From the NCBI RefSeq assembly GCF_010183535.1, contig NC_071331.1:6572001-6636000 (forward strand): DNA of 64,000 nucleotides. The letters run 5' to 3'. The notes beneath the pieces are model-generated. The model worked only from the letters and a program-made list of their open reading frames with translations, was not told where the DNA came from and made no database searches. The first letter of the stretch is position 1; every line of letters starts with the position of its first letter. Below, one piece after another: positions 11,488 through 23,317 of the stretch. Made by a program: the position numbers and the translations under genes. Source of the stretch: Caenorhabditis remanei (lineage: Eukaryota > Nematoda > Chromadorea > Rhabditida > Rhabditidae).

Positions 11488-14420
11488 GAAACTGTTTTAT
11501 AGTATTGATTTTGAGACAATCAACAATAAAGAATGGTTTCATGGGATTCATTTCTGAACTTTCATAGATGATCTTTTTTTCATTTACAGTTACACTTTTT
11601 TGTAGCCATCATCTTTTTCTTCAAAAACCTCGAGAACAGATGTGTGCCACCAAGGTCTGAAGGATTATTAGGAATTGGTCAGGTGTAGTGTGAAATAGTG
11701 ATAATGTTGGGGATGACGAATGATTTTCGAAAGTGTAAACATTTATTTAAGCACAACTTGAAGCGGTTGAAAAATTAACAACAAAAATAAAAATAAGTTG
11801 AAGTTGTCTTCTGTTTGGAAGGGTTGATATTTTTTTCATGAAAAAAGTGACTTTAATAAAGCTCCTACAACTTGTTGAAAAAAGGGAATCAATGTAAAAA
11901 TATTGTAAGGAAATGGCTATAGTTGCACGTGAAAATTTTAAGAAATTATTGCTTTTGCATTATGAAAGAATATCGACTGATAATTATTTGTGACTGACTA
12001 GTGAGAACTCATGCAAAGCTAGAAACAGTGGACTAACTAAAAAATAACAGATTTTGCAGTTGAAAGTGTCCAACTTTGAAGGTGTATCATGATATGACTA
12101 TAACCGGTTCACGAACTCGTGCCGGAGGGATGTTAAAAGCGCTTTTAATTTATTAGGAATAGTCTCGTGGTTGAAAAAGTACAAATTTCGTGTTTTTGAG
12201 TTTTTGAGGTCTGAAAAAAACTGCATTTCCGGTTTTTCGTGAATAAACCAGTGAAAATATTCACCGGTTATCATCGAAAATCACCGGTGTTTCACCAGGG
12301 AAACCCCGGGAAAAACCGGTGAGCACCGGGTTTTCCCCGGGGAAACACCGATGAGAAAACCGGTGTTTTCCCCGGATTTCACAGGTTTCCGTCTGAGTTT
12401 TTATTGAAGTTGGGGGCACACAACCAGGCATTTCAAAACTAGGCATTTCGTAACCGGGCACTTCGAAACTGGACATTTTTTCAAGTTGAAGGGTTTGCAT
12501 CATCAAAAAACAGGTGAGCACCGGTGAAAAATGAAAACCGAGGAAATCCGGTTTTTCAATATTGAACACCGGGGAATTTCGGTGAACACCGGTTTTTGCC
12601 GAACTTAACTTTGGTTTCTATTTTTATAAAACTGAGAAAAGTTTCACCGGCAAAAAAAAACCGGAGCACACTGCCGGTAAGCGTTCGCGAACCGATAAAC
12701 AAAAAGTTTGGGCATTTGACTTCAAAGCAATATGTTTTACTTGTAGAACACATTATATCTCCGGCTTGAAACACTTTTTATCAAAAAAAGCAGCAGAGAT
12801 AAAACTGAAAACTGATAGCTTGCTTTTATTTTTGAATACACCCCCGTTTCTACAATTTTATTATTCAGAATATAATTTTTTGCTTTAGTAATCATTTTAT
12901 GCTTTTTAACAAAAAATACTATGTTAAAGTCAACAGAAGACAGACTAATATCAGCTTCATTGTTTCTATGCGATACATTATTTTACTGTTTCAATCACTG
13001 TCTATTGGAACCGTTCATTCCCTTCTCGCTAATTATTCATTAGTTCACAATTTCGTTAAAATCTGTTCACATTTTTTTGTTTCCCATTATTACAGACAGT
13101 TTTCCAACCAGCCCTTATCAATAAATTCTTTTTACTATCATTCTTGTTATCAGTTGTTTGGAAAGAAGGGAGGACATTTTTAACTGTACACATACAACTT
13201 TAAATAGTTTTTTTTTACTGAGAATAATCAGTGCAAAGCGACTTTGTTCTCAGTTCATGAAAATAAAATGATAGAAATAACTAAATGTTTTTAATAAAGT
13301 GAAGATATTTCAAAACTTCTGTTTCTAAAAAATCTAAAAACCCAAATGAAAATAAAGAGTTGATCGTATTAGAGTTATTTGCGGTAACATTCTAAATGTT
13401 GGTTGCATGGAAATAAGTCGGAATCTCAATAATTCTTTTTGATAATAATTTGTTTCACAGGTTCAAAAATGCACTGCGTATGTACCCATTCACTATCCAC
13501 ATGCATATCAATATTACTACCTGCTTCCTAATTAACCGACTAATTTTTAATACCCTCGTTTGACCGCCTCTTGTAATACGGAAAAAGGAGAGAAGACATG
13601 AAAGAGACTATTAACTAGCAGATGTTTCTGAACACAACCTCCTCATTTTTGCTAGTCACTTGCTGACCGATAGAATAAAAATGAAGGCGCACACACAATT
13701 TATGAGTTACATTCAGGCTTTCAAAGAAATAAAACGCATAAGAGCCAAGAAAGTTGAGTTTTCTGGTAGATGAATACCATTACGTCGAGTTTGCGAATCT
13801 TGATCTGGCTAAAATAGTGTATAAATTGAATACATTGATATATAGTTTTATCCTAAAACAGAACAAAAAATTCCAAACAAAAACCTTGAAGATTTTAGTA
13901 TTGAAGAGTGGCCTGATTTTGAAAACTCGAAAATAATGTGAGAAATGTTCAAGTTATGATTTAAAAAAATGGACCTAAATATCAGGTCCGAATTCCGTCA
14001 TTTGAGATAATGCTATTCTGAAATTTTTGAAGTTAATAGCACATTAGGCTACACTCAGTCTCACGTCTATTTTCATGCCATTGGAAACAGTAAAATTTCA
14101 GTTTTCATGTGTTTTCATGTTGTTTTGCTCTTAATCCATAATTGATTTGATTTTCGAATCACCTATATATTAAAAGATTAAAAATGTAGATTTATTTCTA
14201 AGAATTCTGAAACAGTGTTTGGAAAATTGACTTCCAAAATGAATCGAGTTCAATATTAAATAAACTTATCCTGTTTTACATTGTCTTTAAGTGTAAGTTT
14301 TTGTGAATTTGCTGTATTTACGATGTTTTCGATTATGAAATTGCATGAAGGTCTAGAAGATGCTCGAAAAATAACTTATTAATTAGCTAACTTTTACATT
14401 CACTATTAAAAACACAATAT
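11488..14420. repeat. Tandem unit IV
   Basis: The unit follows unit I order: a weak marker at 11488, a homolog of 370-800 at 11680-12150, a homolog of 3020-3300 at 12730-13030, the CTATCCACAT stretch near 13493 and the TAGATTTATTTCTAAGAA stretch near 14187. A CACCGG-rich insertion lies at 12245-12674. No conserved frame is visible, and the 94-residue frame at 12899 is not shared with unit I. Confidence 0.7.
12245..12674. mobile_element. CACCGG-rich insertion related to the element at 52964 and 56620
   Basis: The stretch holds many copies of CACCGG, CCGGTTTT and their complements. The right end, read backwards, begins CAGTGTGCTCCGG, close to the CAGGGTGCTCCACCGGCGG end of the elements at 52964 and 57007. 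Unit I lacks it between the matching flanks (about 820 and 900). The left boundary and target duplication are unclear. The 102- and 72-residue reverse frames come from the motif repeats. Confidence 0.6.
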
Positions 14421-14672
14421 GAAACAGTTTCACAGTACTGACTTTAAGGCATTGGAAAAAACACATATTGGTCTCAATATTTCAAACTACTCTCTGAATT
14501 TCATCACCTTTCAAAATAATTGAAAAGCATTACACAATTTTTTTTAAACAGTCTCATCTTCCTTTCCATTCACAGTGACATTTTTCGCAACCATCATCTT
14601 CGCTTCTTTTCTCTTCATCACCTTCCGAACAGATGTGTGTCACCAATATCTTCTTCTTTTCCCCTGTTCTAT

Positions 14673-14685
14673 CACGTGACGTCAT
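14673..14685. promoter_or_regulatory. Second CACGTGACGTCAT site
   Basis: It is the same 13 bases as at 7013, in the same unit context, and is followed by a GGAGGGAACTCC palindrome. Confidence 0.4.
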
Positions 14686-14787
14686 CCGAGAGGAGGGAAC
14701 TCCTTTCCCCCTCTCTCATATGAAGAGAAAGGAAGGAATGGTGTTGGTTAGCCATCTCTCCCCCCTTTTGTGTGGGTTCATAATGTG

Positions 14788-15520
14788 CAGAGTTGCAACG
14801 GGCCGGGCCGGGCCGGGCCGGGCCGGGCCGAAACCAGAATTTCTCCGGCCCGGCCCGGCCCGCGGCCCGGCCCGGCCCGGCCCGGCCCGGCCCGGCCCGA
14901 GCCCGGCCCGGCCCGGTTCGGCCCGGATTTTCAGTACTAAAAAAATTCAATGTTTTTTTTCGAAAATTTTTCAAATTTTTTGGCAAAAAATTTTAAAGGG
15001 GGGCACAACTAGTTCTAAATTGAGGGTTTTTGATATGAATCGATTCAGAAAGCCAGGAAAAAGATACATTTCTTTTGGTTTCATGTCTGAAAATGCGTCT
15101 AATGCGAGTTATGAGACCTCAAAATGTCAAAAATCGATGCTAGTCGTGCACTTTTTCAGTACATTTCAATAGAAATTCTCCTCGTCCTACACGTGAAAGC
15201 AATATTTTCAAAAATTTTCAAGAAAAAATTCGAAAAATTAACATTTATGAATGCATTTCACGTTCAGACGAGGAGAATTTCTATTGAAATGTACTGAAAA
15301 TATGACGACGGAGAGCGATTTTTGGAATTTTGAGGTCTCATACTCGCTTAAAACTGATTTTTTGATATTCTTGAGAAAAAATTTGGAAAATTTTCAGACA
15401 AAAAAATTATTGAAAAAATAATTCTAGTGGAAAAAAATTCAAAAATTCAAATCCGGGCCGGGCTGAAACCGGGCCGGGCCGGGCCGGCCCGGCGGGCCAG
15501 CCCGGAATTTCGCAAGTATG
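14788..15520. mobile_element. GGGCC-rich hAT-like non-autonomous element, copy 1
   Basis: The element is 733 bp, from CAGAGTTGCAACGGGCC to GGCCCGGAATTTCGCAAGTATG, and is flanked by an exact 8-bp duplication ATAATGTG (14780-14787 and 15521-15528). Unit III at about 7120 shows the empty site with a single ATAATGTG. Both ends carry runs of GGGCC on opposing strands. The interior holds an exact 30-bp inverted repeat (about 15155-15185 and 15266-15297). An 8-bp duplication and a CAGAG terminus fit the hAT superfamily. No transposase is encoded. The glycine/proline/arginine-rich frames at 14633-15172 are translations of the GGGCC repeats. Confidence 0.85.
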
Positions 15521-16806
15521 ATAATGTGTAATCTATGGAGAAAAGGGAGGGGAGAGAGTAGTAGAAAGATTATTAAGAATTGGCCAGGTGGAGGAGGTGT
15601 AGACGAATTACATTGTGAAAAAATATTCGAAAAAAAAGAGAAATGGAAACAGTGAAAAGAGCTCATTGAAATGTTATTCCTGTTTGACAGATATATAATG
15701 TACAACAAGATTCAAACCGACAAAGCCGGTATTTCGCAACCAGAAAAAAGATTTTTATACCTCTGTTTCAAATCATTTCGATATTAAATTAAGTCAAAAT
15801 AATAATGTTTGGCGTTGGATTTTTTCAATAATTAAAAAAAAAAAACATTGTTTTTTCAAATATAAAAGTTGGCTGTACGAAGTCCACATCTACATTTGTA
15901 GATTTTTTGTGTGTGCGATAACGGAATTATCAAAATATATTTGGAAATTTTTTCTGGTGAAATCTCTTTTCGGGAAGCAGACTTTTAATTTTTCTATGTC
16001 CCGACCAACAATGCATTATTGGTTTCTTATTTTTATAAAACTTGGAAAACTGGGAAACAAGTTCTCAACCGATTGAAAAAATATCTTGGTATCAGTTTCA
16101 CAATATTGACAAAAGCATCACAGCTATATGGAAAACATTGGATACTCTGAAATATTAATGAAAAAAATAGTTTGATAATAAAAAGTGAAGAAGCTAATAT
16201 GACGGGAACTCACTGTTTCATGAAATCCGAGAAACATTATTGTTTTGTATGTTTAGTGTTGCATTTACAGCTAGAACACTTTTTTCAACAGTTTTCTGAT
16301 TGACACCGAGGTTTTCCAAATTTTCGGTTTCACAATGAAGTATTGAATCCTGGAAATATTTCTCGATTGTTAAGTTGGAATTAAACTTGAAAACGAGATA
16401 ATTTTTTATTGCATATGGACCCTAGTAAAAGTAAAACTTATCAAGGCCCGGCAAGGCTCGGCTTCGAAAAAAAGAAAAATTAAAAACTCAAAAAATTAAA
16501 CTTTTTTAAAAACTCTAAAAACTTTTAAAAACTCAAGAAAAAACATTTAATTTAGGCGTCAATTATTCGACCCTTAATTTTGCTTGACAAGTATGGCTAA
16601 AGTGAAAAATATTCAATTTATTAATTAAAAACTCGGTTTCAGTGCTAGTAGAAAGTGCTCTTAACCCATCAGTAAGAATAAAATATTGAAAAGAAAAAAG
16701 AGGAGAACTGTAACACATTCAACTGAAAATCTGAATATTTATAAGACTTGTCGAAAATCGGGCAGAGCCAGGCTGAATTTTTTCGCCGCCCGGATTCGAA
16801 AATATA

Positions 16807-17255
16807 GTACCGGACAAAAAGGTATCAACTTTGGCTGTTTTCAGTTGAAATTGGCCAACTTTGTGAGTGTGTCATGGTAATACTAATTGTCCCAGCAAAA
16901 AGATTTTTAATGAGTTATACAGAACGAAAGTAGAGCTTAATTTTTGTAGTGGACAACTTTTTTGTACTGACACTCCCTAGAGAGTTATGGTCCTTTTAAG
17001 ACGACAGCTCAAAAAATGCACTTTTTTGCACTGAAATTGGTCGATTTGAGGGAAAAATTACTTTGTCGATAGGTAATTTCCTAGGTAGTGCTCGTACAAA
17101 AAAATTGTCAACTACAAAAATGAAGCTCTATTTTTGATCTGTACAATTCATTGAACCTGCACTTAATGGGACAATCAGTATTACCATGAAATACTCACAA
17201 AGTTGGATAATTTCAACTGAAAATAGCCAATGTTGATACCTTTTTGTCCGGTACT
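16807..17255. mobile_element. Palindromic mariner-type MITE nested in an older element
   Basis: Ends are GTACCGGACAAAAAGGTATC and its complement, and both sides read TATA (16803-16806 and 17256-17259), fitting a TA target. The arms contain TTTCAGTTGAAATTGGCCAACTTT and GTCAACTACAAAAATGAAGC phrases that recur in the introns at 24230-24390 and 29770-30240. The host is a GGCCC-type element: flanks CGGATTCGAAAATA and GGAACTCATTTTTT rejoin to match 45930-45960. Confidence 0.8.
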
Positions 17256-18973
17256 ATAGGAACTCATTTTTTAACAAAATGTTCCTTACTTTTTGTTTTT
17301 AGTTCGAAATATTCATATTTTACTTCAAAACGGTCCGAACCGGGACAAAAATAATTTTAATTTTGGCTTGGCCCATGACAAATCTGATTTTGTATTATCC
17401 TCTTTTAAAGATCCAATCAGATTATACTATTTTTCTGTTTTTCAAAACTTTTATGAAACAGATTCGAATTTCTTTTCTCAGTATTCGATAGCCTACCGAA
17501 CTTTCCAATCCAATATTTCTCCATTTCTTCATTCCGTGAATCTCTCTCTCTGGCTAAAAAATTACAGTCCCCTTGGGGCACCGTTCGGTTTTCTACCACC
17601 ACCATGGACCCTTCCCGCCACGTTCCCGCTCATCGTCTCCGTACCTCCGATCGAATACTGATTTGTCTCTCGTCTCCTCGTCTTCCACACTCTCTCATCT
17701 GTCTGCGGTCTCTCACTCTCTCCCCCAGAGGTCTCCAACATGCACCCACCGCCTGCAACAAACCCGCTCGTCTCCTCTCCCCCTTTCCCCTTTTCTCTAT
17801 TACATTCGGATTCTTCTGATTTTCAATGAAACGTGGCTCATTCAGTTTTTGGAATATCGAAAAATGAAAGTGATCACTGTGTTCCTCATGAGATTCTGAA
17901 CACGATGGTGTAAAAATTATTTCGAAATTTTGAAAAAAAAATTGAGCGAAAATTGTCTTAAAAGCTGAATTTCTCAAAATCTAGTGAACTTTTTGTACTA
18001 AAATTGCTGTAGGCGGTTTTGAAAGGTCCTTAAGAAGATGGGTACCAAAATTTAGACGGTTTGGTTGAAAATTGACCAATTTAACTGAAAAAAAACTTAA
18101 AAGCTGAAATTTCGGATAATATATTTATTTTAAGCAGAATTTAACTGGATTTACAGTTTTAGGACACACTTAACCTATCATTGAAACAGTAATTTTTGAA
18201 AAAACCATCGGGAAGTCAAAACTTTTTTAATTTAAAAAATTTGTATTTCAACATTTTCGAAATTTTTTATCTAAAAATAGGAAATCAAGTAGCTATTAGT
18301 TTGTACAAGGTTCTAATAGATAGAAGCACCCAAAATTCACAAAAACTGACTCGATTTCAGTCAATTTAGGACGAAAACTTCCAAAAAAGTTGATTTTTAA
18401 AAGTTTTCCGATTCTTCTGAAATTTTGCAGAGAGTTTCAGTACATATTCATCTTGCTCATCCACTAAAATTCATACCTTTGACGATTAAACACCCAAATC
18501 AGATGCCCCAAACCTCGTCCCTTCACCCCCATTTTTCCTCCAGTCGACCCTTCCTCCCCGTTATTCTTCTCCCCCCTTTCCCCCTTTCTTCTTCCAAATT
18601 TCTTCAAGTGCGCGCGAACTCGTTGTCTTTCTCGCGCCATATCTTTTGACTGGTTGATTATTGTGTCTGGAAAATAGTTTGATTGGATTCCTTTCAAAAT
18701 TTCGAAAAGAATGAGCTCCAATTTTGTGACGATTTGTTTGTTGATAGCCGAGATAAGTGTAATTTTAGAGACGTACCAATGATCTTTGCCAAGCAGTAAA
18801 ATTTGCAAAAACGTTTTTGAAGTATCAATTTTGAAACGTGAACGATTCTTTCATTGTGATCCTGTTTTCTTGACATTTCAGAGAATGAACTTGCTTTGTT
18901 GAAAAATCTATACATAGTTTCACTTTAAAACTGTTAAAAATCAATGTTTGTACTAAACATTGCCTAACTGTTA

Positions 18974-19201
18974 GTGGCGGTCGCATTTCTTTCCAAAACC
19001 ACAACAGTACGAGGCTTAAAGTCGCGAAAACATGCTCCGTCGCACAGCGGTCGGCGTGCTGCCAAAAAAGAATTGGCTGAGTGCCAAATTCAAACTTTAC
19101 GTTTATTTCTCTTATCTTTTAATATAAACGCGCACGCAACACGACTTGGGGGAAAATCTTTCGTTGCGGACCTTACGGCTCGCACCCCTGTGTCAAAGTA
19201 A
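18974..19201. repeat. Interspersed repeat shared with 33672-33892
   Basis: Both copies contain TTGGCTGAGTGCCAA, a CGCAACRCGACT stretch and TTTCGTTGCGGACCTTACG. A short peptide pattern (WLSAKFK, then SYL, then TRTQ) is readable in one frame of both copies, though this copy has a stop in it, so it may be decayed coding DNA. The family is unrecognised. Confidence 0.5.
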
Positions 19202-20944
19202 TATTTCATAACAAACATATAAATAACAATTTAGAGAAAAAGTCTGTGAAAAATCAGATATTTTTGGAATATCAATTTTTGTAATTTTTAGAAAACTAAT
19301 TAGAGAGGACCACTAAAAAAGTCTGATATGAACGAAACTTTAAGCACTCATGAAACCCTGATATATTTATAAATATCATAGAAATAAATTTCTCGAAAAA
19401 ATCATCGGGAAATCTGAATTTTTTGAGAAAAACAAAAGAAGATATTTCAACTATTTTGAAATTGCTCACAACAATATAGTTCATCAGACTGCCATTAGTT
19501 TTCGAAAGATTCTAATAGATTATAGCATCCGAAATTGCAAAAAATTTGCCCAATTTCAGCCAATTTACGCCACAAACTTCCAAAAAAGTTGTCAAAAAGT
19601 TCTCCGATTCTTTTGAAATTTTCCAAAGAGCTTCAGCACATATTCATCATATTCATTTTTCGAAATGTATTTTTTATTATGACCATTGAACACCCAACTC
19701 ATTTGCCTCCAAACCTCGCCCCTTCACCCATTTATCTTTCTTCCATTCGACTGGCCTCCCCTCTTCTTTTTCCTTTCTCACTCTGCTAACTCCTTTCAGT
19801 CTCCACCCACTTTTTCTATAGTGCTCGCTTACATGCAGTCTTTCTCGCTTCTTATCTTTTGACTCATGGATGTCTGAGTCTGGAAATTAGTCTAACAAGA
19901 TTTCTCGTGAAATTTGGAAGAGAATGAGATACAGTAATCTGATGTTTCATTCGTAAGTAGTTGAAATAGATGGGTTTTTGATATTGTCAAGTTTTTTTCT
20001 GCAAAGCTATTTGTGTGTCAGAAGGAACTATCCTCATATTGATTAAAAAACTTAATTAAGTCAATATTCTCTTTTTGAAACACATTTCCATCCTATTATT
20101 TCAACAGTTTCTTGTTTTTTTAATTACTTGTACCGTTTTTTCGTTTGATTACTCTACTGGTTTTCAATTAGGAAAATAATACTAGAGTCGAAACAGACAA
20201 ATCTGAAAATTTTACAGTTTTAAACGCTATCCATCAAGACTTTAATGTTTCGGAATGAATTAAATCTTTTATATTGAGAAACCTTTTTAAATATGAAATT
20301 AGCTACGCTAAATTAAAATTAGCCATTTAAAATCAGCTAACTGATAATAGGTAAATAATACTTGTCCGAAAATGGAAATCTGACATTTTAAGTCTAAAAG
20401 TGAAGTTCTTTGTATTTTCTAAGCGATTCTTCCCTTTGTCTCTGTTTTCATTATCTTATCCTACCCGCTTATTACTCATCTGTCTCCCTCTCATTTCTCC
20501 GAGAGCGCGCACTAGCAGTCTTTTTCGTCTCATAACTTTTGACGCATCCATGATAGCGATTTTAGATCAATTCCACTCGATTCCTCATAAAATTTCAATA
20601 AAAATAAAATGCAGTTATATAATTCCTCAGTATCCGAGAACTCTGAAAAATGAAGGTTTTTTGGTTTAAGCAATGAGAGCCGAATTGTGGTGAGAGCAAA
20701 TTGACTGGAGATTCAATCTGATACATTAAATGAAAGTGTTTCGAAACACGAATTGTGATCTTTACTAATACACATTTGTGTAATCATCGAGAACTTTTAG
20801 TACACTTAACTCTAAAAACTTTTTCAGTATGAACTCAAGCAGCAAAATGCAATCCCAGTACTGTCATATTCGTATGTAACTTCCTTTTTCCATAAAAGCC
20901 ATGTATTTTATCTATCCTCATTTGCGATCTAGTCTACATTTATA

Positions 20945-21303
20945 AAACTATTATCAGCAACGAAATCTATAGTCCGAACTCACTATTCACATTTTATCCA
21001 AATATGAAATCCCTCCGGAGACATCCTTATTACCTCCGGTGTAATTTAAAAAACAATAACAAAATAAATTCCCAGTATATCACAAACCGTACTCTTACAT
21101 GTTGGAACTCTCTCCCGGTGAATTGCTTCCCTGTTAAAGTCTCATCCCGTGCATTCAAATCTAACCTTATATCGCTTGACTTGTCAAAACATTTAACCCT
21201 CTCTCCTCTGAATTATTAATTTTTTTCTGTTGTACTATATTTTGATCTTGAAGTATAAGTGGCGAGAGTCCTTCTCAAGTATAAATAAATTTAAATTTAA
21301 ATC
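20945..21303 (+). mobile_element. LINE 3' end fragment
   Basis: A 71-residue frame (21004-21219) has the LINE C-terminal signature LTCWNSLPVNC followed by SSRAFKSNL, then an untranslated stretch ending in a TAAATAAATTTAAATTTAAAT tail. It interrupts the second tandem family, because the sister copy near 22500-22540 lacks it. Confidence 0.75.
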
Positions 21304-23317
21304 CTGCTACCATTCGAGACCCCACTTTGCAACTATCGACTTAAAATTGTGTTGAAAACAAATTCTGGTATACATTTTTCTTCAGAACATAAGGTACCGA
21401 CCCACTGTGAAAAAATTAAGTCAGTTACTTTAAGTTTTGTCTGAATCAGAGTATTTCATCTGATTTTAAATGCTCAGCAATTATGCAATTTTAGAAAACC
21501 GTTTCACTTCTTATACTTGATTCTATCTATTCTGATTTTATCGATTAAACGTCTTTTGCTATTTCTGTTCTGCATGTTCCATCTGATTAACTTATTCAAA
21601 CCCTTCGATCACTTTCATTTACTTTTCTCAACTACCGTTCTGAAATTTTTGACACTCTTTCTCTTTTTCAACATAATTCTGTTAAATCGCTCTTCAACTG
21701 GATTTACAGTCTTTAAACATACTTAACCTATCATAGAAACAGTAATTTGTCCAAAATATCATCGGGAAGTCTGAATTTTTTTTCAATTCAAAAATTTGTA
21801 TTTCAAATTTTACGAAATTTTACTCCTAAACATGGGGAATCAAGTAATCATTACTTTCTAGTAGATTCTAGTAGATTGTAGCACCCGACGTTTACAAAAA
21901 CTGATTAGATTTCGTCAATTCGGGTTAAAAAATTTCCAAAAAAAAGTTCTCAAAAAGTGATTTCTGTTTCTTTTAAAATTTCTCAGAGAGTTTCAGCACA
22001 CACGTTTTTGAATATGACCATTGAACACCCAAATCGTTTGATTCCAAACCTCGTTCCTTCACCGTCCCGTCACCCATTTATCTTTCTACCATTTTCCCCC
22101 TTTCCTCTCTTCTTTTCCTTTCTCCCCCTTCTTCCTCTTCCCTCTTTTTCTATAGTGAGCGCTTACTTACAGTCTTTTTCACCTCATATCTTTTTACTGA
22201 TTGATGCTCGAGTCTGGAAATTAGTCTCACTAGATTCCTCTTGAAATTTGGAAAATAATGAAATGTTATAATCAAACATTTAGTTTGCTAGAAGCTGAGA
22301 TATATCAATTTTTTTGAAGTTTTTAAAGTTTTCTGCGGCGATTCTAGAGCATTGATCAATATCCAAACCAACCGTTCTTAGAAAATGACCTAAATCAATA
22401 TTTTGAACACTCAACTGGTTCAAATTAGTGAAATAATACTAGAGTCAAAACAGGCAAAACTGAATGTGGAACAGTTTTAAACACTATCCTTCAAGGCTTG
22501 AATCTTTCGGATCAAATTTAATCTTCCCCACTTTGCAACTTTCGACTCAAAACTCTGTTGAAAATACATTCTGGCCTAAATTGTTTTCAAAATTTTCAAA
22601 AATGGCAGTACCCACCGACTGTGAAAAAAATTCAGTCAGTTACTTTAATTTTTTTCTGAATCAGTTTTATTTTATCTGATTTTGTATTTTCTGTTTCTCA
22701 CTCATCATTTAGTTTTTTTCTCTTCTGCCAACATAGTCCTTGTACGGATGGAATGGCTAATACTTTAAAAAATATTTGCTAATAATCCAAAACAACAAAT
22801 TCTTGATAGACTTATTACTGAAACTATTTTGATACTGTCTCCTCCTCTTCACAGTGTTCGTGATATGTAGATTATGCAATTTTAAAAATCCGTTTCACTT
22901 CTTGTACTTGACTCTATCTATTCTGATTTTATCGATTCCATGTGCTTTCGTATTTTTGTTCTGCGTGTTGCATTTGATTAATTTATTCAAAGTCTACGAT
23001 CAGTTTCATTTACTTTTCTCAACTACCGTTCTGAAATTTCTGACACTCTTTTTCTTTTTCTCTTCCTCATGTTAAGACCTCAGCATTTTCTTCACCCTGT
23101 GACATATGAATCATCAAACATTTATTTATATTGTGAAATAGGTTCTAACAGCTGAAATATTGTTAATTTTCAAATCACTGTACCAATATCTATTCCTTGA
23201 TTGATTCTTATCCAAATTTGTGTTTTATTGCTCGCGCTATTTTCTTTTTAACCCGTTCAATACCCTCATCACCGTCGTTTTAAACCGCATCAACTTTCAC
23301 ACTCCTTCTCGTTTCAG

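Larger units (their letters stand above)
14421..17600. repeat. Tandem unit V
   Basis: The unit parallels unit III. It contains two insertions, a GGGCC-rich hAT-like element (14788-15520) and a mariner-type MITE (16807-17255). The second interrupts an older decayed GGCCC-type element (about 16440-17400). No gene is visible. Confidence 0.7.
17600..23290. repeat. Second tandem repeat family upstream of the ELM2 gene
   Basis: Related stretches recur: a CATCGGGAAGTC phrase at about 18209, 19398 and 21764; a TTCCAAAAAAGTT... CACATATTCATC block at 18380-18460, 19575-19650 and 21935-22010; an AACACCCAAATC phrase at 18489, 19688 and 22025; and a CCACTTTGCAACT block at about 21325 and 22530 followed by a shared TTGACTCTATCTATTCTGAT stretch (about 21520 and 22910). 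Units are about 1.2 kb and strongly diverged. Pyrimidine-rich tracts after each AACACCC phrase look promoter-like but no gene follows. Short frames here are not conserved. Confidence 0.65.

Noticed and set aside
14633..15172. Gly/Pro/Arg-rich open frames (collagen-like appearance)
   Set aside because: They are translations of GGGCC arrays at a transposon end in several frames, without introns or start context.
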